This document shows positions 9,051-17,683 of a stretch of DNA of 64,000 nucleotides, piece after piece. Source of the DNA: Pseudomonadota bacterium. Lineage in GTDB: Bacteria; Pseudomonadota; Gammaproteobacteria; Steroidobacterales; Steroidobacteraceae. The position numbers and the translations under genes were made by a program. Positions within the stretch are counted from its first letter, which is position 1. Each line of letters opens with the position of its first letter. The notes beneath the pieces are model-generated. The model was not told where the DNA came from and did no database searches. It saw only the letters and a program-made list of their open reading frames with translations. Where the stretch lies: contig JAPLSH010000003.1 of NCBI GenBank assembly GCA_026398735.1, positions 1-64,000 of the forward strand, read 5' to 3'.

Positions 9051-9803
9051 TTAGCCGCCAAGCTTGGCTAGGCCCTGCGTGCGCTCAGCCAGCTCATCTG
9101 CCTGCTTAAGCACTTTGATTTGCATTTCGTATCGTCGGCTCATGCTGACCATGTCGATCAGCGCCGAAAACACACTGGAATTACTGCCTTCCAACTGACC
9201 CGTTGACAGTAACGGCGCCTGCGCAGCGGCAAACGGCGCGCCGTCTGCAGACTTAAACAAGCCGTCCTCACGCAAGTTGACGGTGCCATCTGGGGGATCG
9301 ACGATTTGCATTCGAGCAAAGGGGACAAACGTTCGGGTGATATCGCCTTGCGGCATTATAAAAACCGTGCCATCCGTACCGATCTTCAGCTCCGCTTGGG
9401 CGGGTGGAATGATGGCTCCACCACCCGCAGATTGGACTTGTTCGCCTGTGGCAATCTGCAACGAGCCGTCGCCACCAATTTTGAGGTCGCCACGACGTGT
9501 ATAGGCAATGGCGCCATCTGCGGCTTGAACAGCCAGCAGCTGGCTGCCACTGAGGGACACATCCATGCTGCGACCAGTCGTCGTCACCGTTCCGGGTGAC
9601 ATGTCCACACTCGCGCCGGAGCTGGGCACCGCCACATAGCGGGAAGCAAAGCCTGGGCCTTCATAACGAAAGGTCTTCATCGCTGACTCGAAGCTCTTCT
9701 TGAAGCCCACCGTGCTCGTATTGGCAACCTCGTTGGCGATCTGCTGCATGCGCTGATCGATCGAGGCTTGCCCACTTAGTGCGGTGAAAATCAACTTGTC
9801 CAT
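9051..9803 (-). CDS. flgF: Proximal rod protein FlgF
   Basis: 250 aa. FlgF is a proximal rod subunit between FlgC and FlgG. The N-terminus MDKLIFTALSGQASIDQRMQ with IANEVANTSTVGFKKSFESA and the C-terminus LEGSNSSVFSALIDMVSMSR carry the rod family pattern, shared with but distinct from the adjacent FlgG. It is placed 15 nt before flgG, the normal order. Nothing unusual is seen. Confidence 0.93.
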   Translation of the reverse strand: MDKLIFTALSGQASIDQRMQQIANEVANTSTVGFKKSFESAMKTFRYEGPGFASRYVAVPSSGASVDMSPGTVTTTGRSMDVSLSGSQLLAVQAADGAIAYTRRGDLKIGGDGSLQIATGEQVQSAGGGAIIPPAQAELKIGTDGTVFIMPQGDITRTFVPFARMQIVDPPDGTVNLREDGLFKSADGAPFAAAQAPLLSTGQLEGSNSSVFSALIDMVSMSRRYEMQIKVLKQADELAERTQGLAKLGG

Positions 9804-9824
9804 GTCAGCGACTCCCTTAACCTA

Positions 9825-12800
9825 TTAACCGCGGATGTTGACGATCGTGCTGGTCAGGTTGGTAGCGGTTTCAATCGCCTTAGCATTAGCCTGGAAGTTA
9901 CGCTGGGACGTAATCAGCTGAACCAGCTCTTCGGTCAGGTCAACGTTAGCGCGCTCAAGCGCACCACCCTGAATTGATCCGAAACCATCGGAGCCCGCTT
10001 CACCGGCGCTAGGTGCGCCAGAGTTAGAGGTGGCCACGTAGTTGGCGTTACCGATCTGCTTCAGGCCGTTGGGGCTGGCGAAGTTGGCCAAGATGATCTT
10101 GCCAAGCGCCTGCTGCTTGCCGTTGGTGTAGTTCGCGCGAACCACGCCGGCAGAGTCAATGTTAATACCGTCCAAGCGACCCGAGGCGAAGCCGTCCTGT
10201 GACAGCGACAACACCGAGAAGGGCTGTGAGTACTGAGTCGAGAACTTACCGTAGTCCACGTTCAGCACGATAAGGTCAGCGCCGTTCTGAGGATCGAAGG
10301 GGGTGTACTTGGCACCCTCTTTAGGCGACACCAGCTTACCGGCGGTATCGAAGGTCAACTGGCCCTTGGTCAGGTAGATCTCGTAGTAGTTCGGAATGCT
10401 TTCTGGCTTTTGAGTGGTCTCGTTGCCATCCTTGTCGATATACAACAAGTTGCCGTCTGGGTCAGTTGCCTGCTTGAGCACCGTTACCCTGGGCACCTCA
10501 CCGCGCTGCTGAACAGTCTTGTCTAGACCAAAGTTCGGGTGACCGTTGATGTTGATGAAGGAGTTCACCGAAGTGGTGCCCGACTTCACAACAAATCGCG
10601 AGCCGACATTGTCATAGGTAACGGTTACGCCGTTAACAGCGCGGCCATCAGCCGTCGAAATCTGGTTGATGCGGCGCTCCAGCGCGGCAGCAAACGTTGT
10701 GCCGGTATACGCGCCGACCGGAATGCGAATCGTACCGTCGATGCCGTCTACCGTGACGTTGACAACATTGTCATTCGGAGTGACCGAGAACGTGCCGGTA
10801 ATATCGATACCGGCTTTGTTACCGGTGGTAATGGCGGGCTTGGATGACAAGCCGGTACCTGTAGTGTTGATGATTTCCTTGGTTGACTCCGTAGAAATTC
10901 CAAACAGGTATGACGCACGAGCGTTATCGGCCACCTCCACCTTGATAGACGAGGTCTCGCCGGTGGTACCGGAAAGGAAGGCAAATTTGCGCTGATCCTT
11001 CAGGTACTGCACCTGAATGCCATAGCGACGCTGGTCCTGATTAAGCTTGTCTTCGCCGTTTGGCGCCAGCTCTCCAGTACCGGCGGTACCCTGCAACGGA
11101 CTGGCACCCACCGGTATGAAATCACCGGTCGCAGCCAGGCCGAGCACAGGATTGGCAAGAGATACGCCGCCCACCTCAGGACCAGTGAGCTTAAGAGAGA
11201 GTATCTTGTCCGAGTTGCTGTACGGCTTGAAGGTCAATCCGCGGCTGCGCGAGTCGTAGGCGACACGAAGCTTGCCTGCTCCAATCTCATCATCGAGCTT
11301 GGCCTGAATTTCTTTGACGAGCTGCGGAGGAGTCAGTCGGGCTTGGGTAGGATCCAGCGTTAGCGTGATGCCTGTCTTTAGCTGCTCAAGGCTGGAACCT
11401 GCAGGCAGGTCGCCATTGAATTCCGCAAACATCTGGAACTGATTGTTACCAGTAGAGAGATCAAAGTACTGGTCGTCACCAAACGTATCGTTAATTGCAC
11501 GAGTCAGCTCTTGGGCAAGCTCGGTACCCGACAGCTCGACGCCCTGAAGGTCTTCAGGCAGAGAAATTTCGAGCGGATCAGAGCCGTCTACACTGATCTT
11601 AAACAGACTGTTGGTAGACAGTCCCAGCGACTTTTCCGCCAGGGTGCCAATGACGTTAGTCGTGTTTTTGGTGAAATCTGTACCGCCAAACGTGCCGCCA
11701 ACACTCAGCGAGTTGTAGATGTTGACGTTGAAAGGCTCAGTATCGCCAAGGCGATAGAAGGTCAGGTCGCCGGCAAGTGCAGAGCCAGTAGTTCCGAACC
11801 CTTCCGTTGCCAGATCTTCCGCAGCCGCTTTAATTGCAGCATCCAAATCAACGGCAGTGATCGTGTCACCTGCTGCGGCGGCTTCGATGCTAATCGTTAC
11901 ACCGCCGGTATAGGTCGGTGGATCACCAGCATCGGAGGTGCCGCCAATGTTGATCTCCAGCATTTCACCGGCATCGCTAGCAATGCCCGTCGTGAAGGTG
12001 CCGCAAGCACTGGTGCTTGACTCTGATGCGCCCATGCGAATCTTGTTGCTGTCGGTGCTACCGAAGTCGAAGCCCACGCCGCTGGCCACATACCCGCCCA
12101 CGAACTTTCCCGACTGCGAGTCGACACGCTTGTTCTGGTCGTTGAGGTAGTACAGCGGATGCGCGGCAGTAGAGTTGAAGGTTGGGTCGAACTGCGACGG
12201 GTTCGTCGTCTGCTGACCAAACTTATCAATGTAAAGCGCCTCGCCTTTGTCGGTCTTAGCCGAGAGCAACGCGGGCTTAATTTCTCGATCACCCACGTAA
12301 ATGTAGGTCTGCCACTTGTTGGTAGGATCTTCGATCGTCGCGTTAGAGGTCTTAACGTAATAGATGGTTGCGATCGATGGATTACCAAGGGAGTCGAACA
12401 CGGTGATCGACGTCGACCGGTTGAACGTGTTGGGGTCGTTACGATCAAAGCGATACACCGCATTGCCAGAGCTGTACTGCGCCTGCTGGGGAAGGATCTC
12501 GGCGTCGGCGGGCAGGTTCACACCCAGATCAATCTTGGATGAAGCCTGCGGCAAACCTGCCGTAGTGGGAAGCTGCAAAGACTTGGCTGATGTCAGACCG
12601 GTGGCAACCACGGATCCGTCATCGTTTACTGGGAAGACTTGGACAAACTGGCCAGAGGAGTCGACCACATATCGGTCGTTGTTAACGCGGAACGAGCCGT
12701 TACGCGTGTACACCGTCTGGTTTGAAGTCAGATTGGGCTTCAACACGAAGAAACCCTGGCCCTGAATAGCCATGTCTAGGGAGTTCTGCGAGAACGATAC

Positions 12801-13016
12801 GTTACCTTGCGAGAACTCCTGGGCCACGCCCTTGAGCAGCACGCCCTGGCCGATGGAGCTTGAGGCGTTCTGCAAAGGCGAGGTGGCGAAGATGTCGCCG
12901 AACTCTGCGCGCGACTTCTTAAAACCGATGGTGCCTACGTTGGCAATGTTGTTACTGACGATGCCCAGTTCAGCAGTTGCCGCGTTAAGGCCGGTCAGTG
13001 AGGTATAGAACGACAT
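9825..13016 (-). CDS. flgE: Flagellar hook protein FlgE, very large
   Basis: 1063 aa, more than twice the roughly 400 aa of enteric FlgE. The ends are canonical: MSFYTSLTGLNAATAELGIV and SNNIANVGTIGFKKSRAEFG at the start, and ERANVDLTEELVQLITSQRN at the end with the closing TNLTSTIVNIRG helix. The extra ~650 residues fall between about residues 150 and 950. They are rich in Thr, Gly, Asp and beta-prone segments, and would add large outer domains to the hook. A single Cys lies in SSTSACGTFTTG. The gene is intact, with a normal frame throughout, so the size is genuine. Large FlgE forms are known in some bacteria, so this is unusual rather than unprecedented. Confidence 0.95.
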   Translation of the reverse strand: MSFYTSLTGLNAATAELGIVSNNIANVGTIGFKKSRAEFGDIFATSPLQNASSSIGQGVLLKGVAQEFSQGNVSFSQNSLDMAIQGQGFFVLKPNLTSNQTVYTRNGSFRVNNDRYVVDSSGQFVQVFPVNDDGSVVATGLTSAKSLQLPTTAGLPQASSKIDLGVNLPADAEILPQQAQYSSGNAVYRFDRNDPNTFNRSTSITVFDSLGNPSIATIYYVKTSNATIEDPTNKWQTYIYVGDREIKPALLSAKTDKGEALYIDKFGQQTTNPSQFDPTFNSTAAHPLYYLNDQNKRVDSQSGKFVGGYVASGVGFDFGSTDSNKIRMGASESSTSACGTFTTGIASDAGEMLEINIGGTSDAGDPPTYTGGVTISIEAAAAGDTITAVDLDAAIKAAAEDLATEGFGTTGSALAGDLTFYRLGDTEPFNVNIYNSLSVGGTFGGTDFTKNTTNVIGTLAEKSLGLSTNSLFKISVDGSDPLEISLPEDLQGVELSGTELAQELTRAINDTFGDDQYFDLSTGNNQFQMFAEFNGDLPAGSSLEQLKTGITLTLDPTQARLTPPQLVKEIQAKLDDEIGAGKLRVAYDSRSRGLTFKPYSNSDKILSLKLTGPEVGGVSLANPVLGLAATGDFIPVGASPLQGTAGTGELAPNGEDKLNQDQRRYGIQVQYLKDQRKFAFLSGTTGETSSIKVEVADNARASYLFGISTESTKEIINTTGTGLSSKPAITTGNKAGIDITGTFSVTPNDNVVNVTVDGIDGTIRIPVGAYTGTTFAAALERRINQISTADGRAVNGVTVTYDNVGSRFVVKSGTTSVNSFININGHPNFGLDKTVQQRGEVPRVTVLKQATDPDGNLLYIDKDGNETTQKPESIPNYYEIYLTKGQLTFDTAGKLVSPKEGAKYTPFDPQNGADLIVLNVDYGKFSTQYSQPFSVLSLSQDGFASGRLDGINIDSAGVVRANYTNGKQQALGKIILANFASPNGLKQIGNANYVATSNSGAPSAGEAGSDGFGSIQGGALERANVDLTEELVQLITSQRNFQANAKAIETATNLTSTIVNIRG

Positions 13017-13045
13017 GGTTTACTCCGTAAGAAGGTGCAGCTGTT

Positions 13046-13735
13046 TCAGCGCAGGTTCGTAACTTGGGACAGTGGCAACGAGCCGCCGTTATTAAGATTC
13101 AATTTGATGTCGCCACCGGCCATCGAGACACTGGCCACAGGCGTGTAGAGCAGCGCTGCCTCGGCAGACGATTTGCCTGCGCGCGATACGCTGACGCTTA
13201 CCTGATACTTGCCAGGCAGTGCGGTGGCGCCACCTTTCAATGCACCGTCCCAGGAGAAGGGATAGTCCCCAGAACCTGACGGGCCAAGATTAAATGTCTC
13301 CATGATCTGGCCGACTGCATTGCGCACAGTGACCGTTGCGCCATCGGCAGGCTCTTGCAGTCGCACAACGCCATCGAGCGAACCACCTTGGGGCAGCTCA
13401 CCAACATTCGACGGCGAGAGCACCGAGCGGCCGATGAGTGAGCCACTGGAGAGCAGGCGCGAGCCAGACATCTGGTCGCTGAGTGCCTTGAGTTGCGTGG
13501 CCATGTCACCCAAAGACGACACCGTCGAGAACTGCGCCATCTGGCCCAGAAACTGACCGTTATCCATCGGTGCCATCGGATCTTGGTTCTTCAGCTGAGC
13601 AGTCATCAGCTTAAGAAAGTCGCCCTGACCAAGCGTGGCAGAGGCAGTAGTCTGCTTTTGCTGCTCAGATGCCAGCGACATAACGCCGGGCGGTAAGGAG
13701 CTATCGACGGGATTGGGTGCAGTTGCAGAAGTCAT
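13046..13735 (-). CDS. flgD: Hook scaffolding protein FlgD
   Basis: 229 aa. FlgD caps the growing hook and is lost on completion. The conserved segment LGQGDFLKLMTAQLKNQDPM (about residues 36-55), followed by MDNGQFLGQMAQFSTVSSLG, is the FlgD signature. The C-terminal half is the Tudor/FnIII-like region found in proteobacterial FlgD, including the FSWDGALKGGATALPGKYQV motif. It lies 11 nt after flgC and 29 nt before flgE. Length is typical. Confidence 0.94.
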   Translation of the reverse strand: MTSATAPNPVDSSLPPGVMSLASEQQKQTTASATLGQGDFLKLMTAQLKNQDPMAPMDNGQFLGQMAQFSTVSSLGDMATQLKALSDQMSGSRLLSSGSLIGRSVLSPSNVGELPQGGSLDGVVRLQEPADGATVTVRNAVGQIMETFNLGPSGSGDYPFSWDGALKGGATALPGKYQVSVSVSRAGKSSAEAALLYTPVASVSMAGGDIKLNLNNGGSLPLSQVTNLR

Positions 13736-13746
13736 TTAGCAATGCC

Positions 13747-14166
13747 TCACTTGGTGCTCATGTCGATGGTGCGCATCATCAGTTCACGCGCCGTAGAAGA
13801 GACGCTCAGCGACGACTCATAGGCCCGCGAGGCTTCAAGCATGTCTGTCATCTCTTCCAACGGATTGACGTTGGAGCGATAGACATAGCCGTCTTTGTCG
13901 GCCATGGGGTTGTCCGGCGAAAACACCTGGGGGTTAGCTCGCTGCAGCTCTGTGATGCTGTTGACCTTCACGCCATATGAGGACGCCAACCCGGCTTTGC
14001 TTTCGGTCAGCATGGTCTCGAATACCGGACGCTTCGCCCTATAGGCCTCGGTCGGACTACCGGCGACTGTCTCGGCATTGGCCAAGTTGGATGCAATCGT
14101 ATTTAGACGGACGGTCTGCGCATTTAGCGCGCCGCCTGCCAAATCAAGAATTTTCGTGAGCGACAT
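13747..14166 (-). CDS. flgC: Proximal rod protein FlgC
   Basis: 139 aa. FlgC is a proximal rod subunit. The start MSLTKILDLAGGALNAQTVR with LNTIASNLANAETVAGSPTE, the middle YRAKRPVFETML, and the end SNVNPLEEMTDMLEASRAYE are all family hallmarks. It is the second gene after the sigma54 promoter at 14630-14644 and lies 24 nt from flgB. Length is standard. Confidence 0.95.
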   Translation of the reverse strand: MSLTKILDLAGGALNAQTVRLNTIASNLANAETVAGSPTEAYRAKRPVFETMLTESKAGLASSYGVKVNSITELQRANPQVFSPDNPMADKDGYVYRSNVNPLEEMTDMLEASRAYESSLSVSSTARELMMRTIDMSTK

Positions 14167-14190
14167 GTGCTTCTCCCGCTGCTATCTGTT

Positions 14191-14577
14191 TCAATCGCCG
14201 CGATAGGCCTTGCGCATGCCAGAGAGCGCACTCTCCGCGAAGCGCAATGAGGCGAGATAGCGAGTAGCAGAATCGCCATAGGCGGCTTCTTCAATGCTTC
14301 CCTCCACTGTATTTCCGTCTTTCGATGCAGAGAGCGGTACGCGATAGCGCAATGCGTTGTCGGTCAGATCCTGCGAAATTTCGACGTGTCCCTGTTGAGT
14401 CACCGCCAGACGCGGCTTATCACCGAACTCTTTCAGGAGTTCTTTGTAGTCAATGTCACGCGCGTGATAATTGGGCGTGGTCGAGTTGGCCAAGTTGCCT
14501 GCAATGATTTCCATGCGACGTGCCTGTACGGCTATCGCAGTGGGAAACACACCTAGCGCTTTATCCAGTTGAGACAT
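14191..14577 (-). CDS. flgB: Proximal rod protein FlgB
   Basis: 128 aa, starting at the ATG at 14577 (MSQLDKALGVFPTAIAVQAR). An in-frame extension to 14733 would add 52 residues unlike any FlgB and would read through the promoter, so the later start is preferred. The chosen start has an AGAAGGA ribosome site. FlgB is the first rod subunit above the MS ring. Signature stretches are RMEIIAGNLANSTTPNYHAR and IDYKELL. It is the first gene of the flgB-to-fliD operon, transcribed from a consensus sigma54 promoter about 40 nt upstream. Confidence 0.95.
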   Translation of the reverse strand: MSQLDKALGVFPTAIAVQARRMEIIAGNLANSTTPNYHARDIDYKELLKEFGDKPRLAVTQQGHVEISQDLTDNALRYRVPLSASKDGNTVEGSIEEAAYGDSATRYLASLRFAESALSGMRKAYRGD

Positions 14578-14629
14578 CGTCCAATTCCTTCTTAAGTGCC
14601 ACACGTGGCTCTTGGTCGCAGACATCAAA

Positions 14630-14644
14630 GCAAGCGCCGTGCCA
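14630..14644 (-). promoter_or_regulatory. Sigma54 (-24/-12) promoter of the flg operon
   Basis: The minus strand reads TGGCAC (14644-14639), GGCGC spacer, TTGC (14633-14630): a full match to the RpoN consensus TGGCAC-N5-TTGC. Transcription should begin near 14618, about 40 nt before the flgB ATG. Class II hook/basal-body operons under RpoN plus a FleQ or FlrC-type activator are established in Pseudomonas and Vibrio. Confidence 0.88.
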
Positions 14645-14847
14645 GATCGGAAATCCGAGGGCATTGATGCATCACTCCTTGTATAGGCACACAAAGGGTC
14701 TGCTTCAGTAGCTGCGAAACAGCCAACCGGCAATCGACTGCCGGTCTTGTCTCAAACCGGAAATTCATCGCCTGCCGGCTGTGCCAACACTGGTTTTAAG
14801 CGGCAATTGATTGCAGACAACGGGCTGCACAGCGGCGCGCCCTCGGT

Positions 14848-14862
14848 TGGCACGGTGTTTGC
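14848..14862 (+). promoter_or_regulatory. Sigma54 (-24/-12) promoter of the second flagellin operon
   Basis: The plus strand reads TGGCAC (14848-14853), GGTGT spacer, TTGC (14859-14862): another complete RpoN match. The expected start is near 14874, leaving a 40-nt leader with a GGAGA ribosome site before the ATG at 14914. Because flgA, flgM and flgN follow the flagellin with tiny gaps or overlaps, this promoter probably also supplies the anti-sigma factor and chaperone. Confidence 0.88.
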
Positions 14863-14913
14863 TTTGAACTCTGGCGTCGACTTTTCACAAGCGCAGGAAT
14901 CGCGGAGAACAGC

Positions 14914-16080
14914 ATGGCTCTTGTTATCAACACGAACATCGGGTCTATCCAAGCCGAACGCGCTTTGGCCACGACTCGAGGCGGCATGGAAACCTCCATG
15001 CAGCGTCTGGCGTCTGGCAAACGAATCAACAGTGCTCATGACGATGCCGCAGGCATCGCCGTAGCCGCCCGCATGCAGGACCAAATTCAGGGTCTTAATG
15101 TCGCGATCCGTAACGCCAACGACGGTGTGGGCATTGCCCAGACTGCAGAAGGCGCCATCGAGGAAATGCAGAACGTGCTGCACCGTATGCGCGAGCTTGC
15201 TGTGCAGGCTGCCAACGGCACCTACACCGCAGAAGACCGCGGCTTCCTTAACCTGGAATACGTGTCGCTGATGTCAGAACTGCATCGCACGTCTATCGCC
15301 ACTACCTGGGATCAGGATATGAAGCTGCTGGACGAAGACGTCGGCAGTGTCGATATCCAGGTGGGCACTTCTGCCGCCATGACCATCAACATTCCAATTG
15401 GCCCGCTGACCACTCGGGCGCTGGGACTCAAGGCCAACAAAGAAGATGTCGGCACTCCAGTTGCAGCAACTAGCTCTGCCGCTGCAACAACCACCTATAC
15501 GATGTCCTTCGGCGGCACCGCTGGTACGTTTTTGCCAGGTGACGACTACGAGCTCACCATCAATGGCGTGCGCCTCACTGCTGAAGACGCAACCTCTATT
15601 GAGGATGTTGCGACCAAGTTGAGCGCTGACTACGACTTGAAGAACACGGGCATCGATTCCATCGCCGTAGACGCAGGACCGCCCAAGGCTTTGGTCGTCA
15701 CTTGGCTGCCATCCGCACTAGATGAAAACGACGATCCTCCCGTTGCGACGTTGAAGTGGTCCAAAGACACGACCAACATCAACACGATTACCGGCGCCAA
15801 CGACGCTATGGGTTATCTGGACAAGGCGCAGCAGCTGGCCAACGCGCAGCGTTCCAAGCTGGGCGCAGCCATGAACCGCATTCAGTACACGGTCAACAAC
15901 TTGTTGAACATCGTGCAGAACACGCAAGAGGCCAAGTCGCGCATCTTTGATACCGACTACGCGGCAGAGTCTGCTGCTTTGGCCAAGGCCAAGGTGTTGG
16001 CGGAAGCCGGCACGGCCATGCTGGCTCAGGCCAACCAGTCGCAGCAGTACGTGATGAACCTGCTGCGCGGCGGTGGCTGA
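14914..16080 (+). CDS. fliC: Flagellin (second filament subunit)
   Basis: 388 aa and complete. N-terminal MALVINTNIGSIQAERALAT and LASGKRINSAHDDAAGIAVA, and C-terminal ANQSQQYVMNLLRGGG preceded by IFDTDYAAESAALAKAKVLA, are the conserved D0/D1 helices. The variable middle, about residues 165-300, is Thr/Ala-rich and includes a compact domain around GDDYELTINGVRLTAEDA. It differs substantially from the partial flagellin at the left edge. It is transcribed from its own sigma54 promoter and placed between flgB and flgA instead of next to fliD. The flgA start lies 12 nt after the stop, suggesting one transcript. Confidence 0.96.
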   Translation: MALVINTNIGSIQAERALATTRGGMETSMQRLASGKRINSAHDDAAGIAVAARMQDQIQGLNVAIRNANDGVGIAQTAEGAIEEMQNVLHRMRELAVQAANGTYTAEDRGFLNLEYVSLMSELHRTSIATTWDQDMKLLDEDVGSVDIQVGTSAAMTINIPIGPLTTRALGLKANKEDVGTPVAATSSAAATTTYTMSFGGTAGTFLPGDDYELTINGVRLTAEDATSIEDVATKLSADYDLKNTGIDSIAVDAGPPKALVVTWLPSALDENDDPPVATLKWSKDTTNINTITGANDAMGYLDKAQQLANAQRSKLGAAMNRIQYTVNNLLNIVQNTQEAKSRIFDTDYAAESAALAKAKVLAEAGTAMLAQANQSQQYVMNLLRGGG

Positions 16081-16092
16081 CGGCTAACAAGT

Positions 16093-16899
16093 GTGAGACT
16101 GCGTTACCTCAAAGCTGTTGGGCTCGGTCTGTTGTGCTGGTGCAATTCTGTGCTGGCCACTGCCGCGCCGACCGACGCCGTGCCCACGCTGGCGGCATCG
16201 GCAGAGCGTTTCGCAGAGTCGGCGCTCAAGCTGCCTGCCGGCAGCGTGACCGCGGTCACGATCAATAACCAACTACCTCTGGGCGCCTGCGCCACAGGCT
16301 GGCAGTGGACCTTTGCTTTTAGCACCCGCAACACCGTCAAGGCTCATTGCCCTGGTGCGACTGGCCCGGACAAGTTTGTGTCCTTGCGTCTGCCCGCCCC
16401 GGCAGAGGCCAAACCCCAGGCAACCTTCTCAGCCGTGGTGCTCAACCGCGATCTGCCTTACGGGCACTCGCTGACTGCAGCGGACCTGTCGGTCAAGCAA
16501 TTGCCCGCCGGGATGGCCAACACAGCCAACTCCCTGGGCAACCCCGATGACCTGGTCGGGAAAAGCCTGACCCGCCACATGCGGGCCGGCGACACCCCCG
16601 GCAGGGCTGATGTTCAGGCCATGCTGGTGATCCGGCGCAACGACAGCGTGACCGGCTGGTCCTATTTTTCGGGTGGCCGGGTGGGCACCAAGCTCATTGC
16701 CCTTCAGGACGGCCGGGCCGGACAGCGTATCGACCTCGAAAACACCCTGAGCAAGCGCAAAGTGCGCGGTGAAATCCAGCCCGATGGCACGGTTAGACTG
16801 GGGGTACTGGGAACATCCAGTACACAAGTTGCCGATGACCCTAAAGTTCGGGTGGCCAACGTCGACTTAGTTGGCATGGAAGCAGGTAGAACACCATGA
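16093..16899 (+). CDS. flgA: P-ring assembly chaperone FlgA
   Basis: 268 aa from a GTG at 16093. FlgA is a periplasmic chaperone for FlgI. A signal peptide covers about residues 1-24. The C-terminal half is the SAF/FlgA region (VVLNRDLPYGHSLTAADLSV, DLVGKSLTRHMRAGDTPGRA, then AGQRIDLENTLSKRKVRGEI). The ribosome site is poor and the gene starts 12 nt after the flagellin stop, so it may depend on translation of the flagellin message. The stop overlaps the flgM start (ATGA). The family is well recognised despite low sequence conservation at the N-terminus. Confidence 0.9.
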   Translation: MRLRYLKAVGLGLLCWCNSVLATAAPTDAVPTLAASAERFAESALKLPAGSVTAVTINNQLPLGACATGWQWTFAFSTRNTVKAHCPGATGPDKFVSLRLPAPAEAKPQATFSAVVLNRDLPYGHSLTAADLSVKQLPAGMANTANSLGNPDDLVGKSLTRHMRAGDTPGRADVQAMLVIRRNDSVTGWSYFSGGRVGTKLIALQDGRAGQRIDLENTLSKRKVRGEIQPDGTVRLGVLGTSSTQVADDPKVRVANVDLVGMEAGRTP

Positions 16900-17258
16900 G
16901 CACAGACAAGATTTCGGGCTCCGGCCCAACATCCGATGCATTATCAACGGCTGCCGCGCTGGCAGCTGCCAAAACTCAGGCTGCGCAGGCCAAGAATACG
17001 GTCCGCGCCCCTGGCTCGCAGGCAGCACCCGCTCCGGTCGTCACAGAAGCAGCAACGCAGACCGTGACCGTCTCGGCCGCGGCCAGCGAAATGCTGCAGG
17101 CCGTGCGCACTGCTGGCGCCACCGAAGGCTTTGACCAGAAGAAGGTCGACCGGCTGCGCAAGGAAATCGCTGACGGCCGCGTGCCTTTGGACGCGCAAAA
17201 GCTGGCAGAGAAGTTTCTGGACCTGGAAATGCAGCTGGGTAGTCTCGGACGCGAATGA
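16896..17258 (+). CDS. flgM: Anti-sigma28 factor FlgM
   Basis: 120 aa. FlgM holds FliA (sigma28) inactive until it is exported through the finished hook. The C-terminal helices (VDRLRKEIADGRVPLDAQKL, AEKFLDLEMQLG) match the FliA-binding part, with the typical basic KVDRLR turn. The N-terminal 70 residues are a disordered Ala/Thr/Gln-rich tail consistent with secretion. It starts inside the flgA stop and its stop overlaps the flgN start. Being on a sigma54 transcript with a flagellin is notable, since flgM often has its own sigma28 input. Confidence 0.88.
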   Translation: MSTDKISGSGPTSDALSTAAALAAAKTQAAQAKNTVRAPGSQAAPAPVVTEAATQTVTVSAAASEMLQAVRTAGATEGFDQKKVDRLRKEIADGRVPLDAQKLAEKFLDLEMQLGSLGRE

Positions 17259-17683
17259 GCGCCGTGAGCACCAACGGCAATCTTGCCGATCTGCAGCTGA
17301 TGTGCGATCGCATTTCGCACCTGCTGGAGCGCGAGTATTCAATACTGCGCTCACGCAACGGCTTGATCGGTGACGGCGCTGAGGAGCTCGATGAACTGCA
17401 CCTGGAAAAGGAACAGCAGATCGCTGTCCTGGATCAGATCAGCAGAGCGGGAACCTGCATAGATGAAGCACGTGCCTCACCCGACAGGGCGCATGTTGCC
17501 AAGACGGCTATAGAGCGTTGCAAGTCCTTACAGGCGCGTAACCATCAATTGTTCGGTCGTATCGTGCACGCACAAAAACGTATTTTGTCAGTGCTGCGCG
17601 CGCCTGACGACGCAGTGAGTCTGTATGACCGCGGCGGCAAGTACAGAGATTTCGGGATGATCAACCGTTCAGAGCGGGCCTGA
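17255..17683 (+). CDS. flgN: FlgN-type export chaperone
   Basis: 142 aa. FlgN chaperones FlgK and FlgL to the export gate. It follows flgM with a 4-nt overlap, the standard order. The protein is almost all helical with long heptad-like stretches (LLEREYSILRSRNGLIGDGA, EELDELHLEKEQQIAVLDQI), as in FlgN. Sequence conservation in this family is low, so the call rests on context plus helical character. The last 15 nt overlap the 3' end of the convergent flhB-like gene. Confidence 0.82.
   Translation: MSAVSTNGNLADLQLMCDRISHLLEREYSILRSRNGLIGDGAEELDELHLEKEQQIAVLDQISRAGTCIDEARASPDRAHVAKTAIERCKSLQARNHQLFGRIVHAQKRILSVLRAPDDAVSLYDRGGKYRDFGMINRSERA

Larger units (their letters stand above)
14578..14913. 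other. Divergent regulatory region between flgB and the second flagellin gene
   Basis: This 336-nt stretch has no gene. It carries two perfect sigma54 promoters pointing outwards: one for flgB (14644 to 14630) and one for the flagellin (14848 to 14862). Their -24 boxes are about 200 bp apart. Enhancer sites for a FleQ/FlrC-type activator would be expected in or near this interval, but I cannot assign any with confidence. Open frames in it on both strands are short and do not resemble proteins. Confidence 0.7.

Noticed and set aside
14752-15183. Minus-strand frame opposite the second flagellin start
   Set aside because: Opposite a clear flagellin N-terminus and across its promoter; composition is not protein-like.
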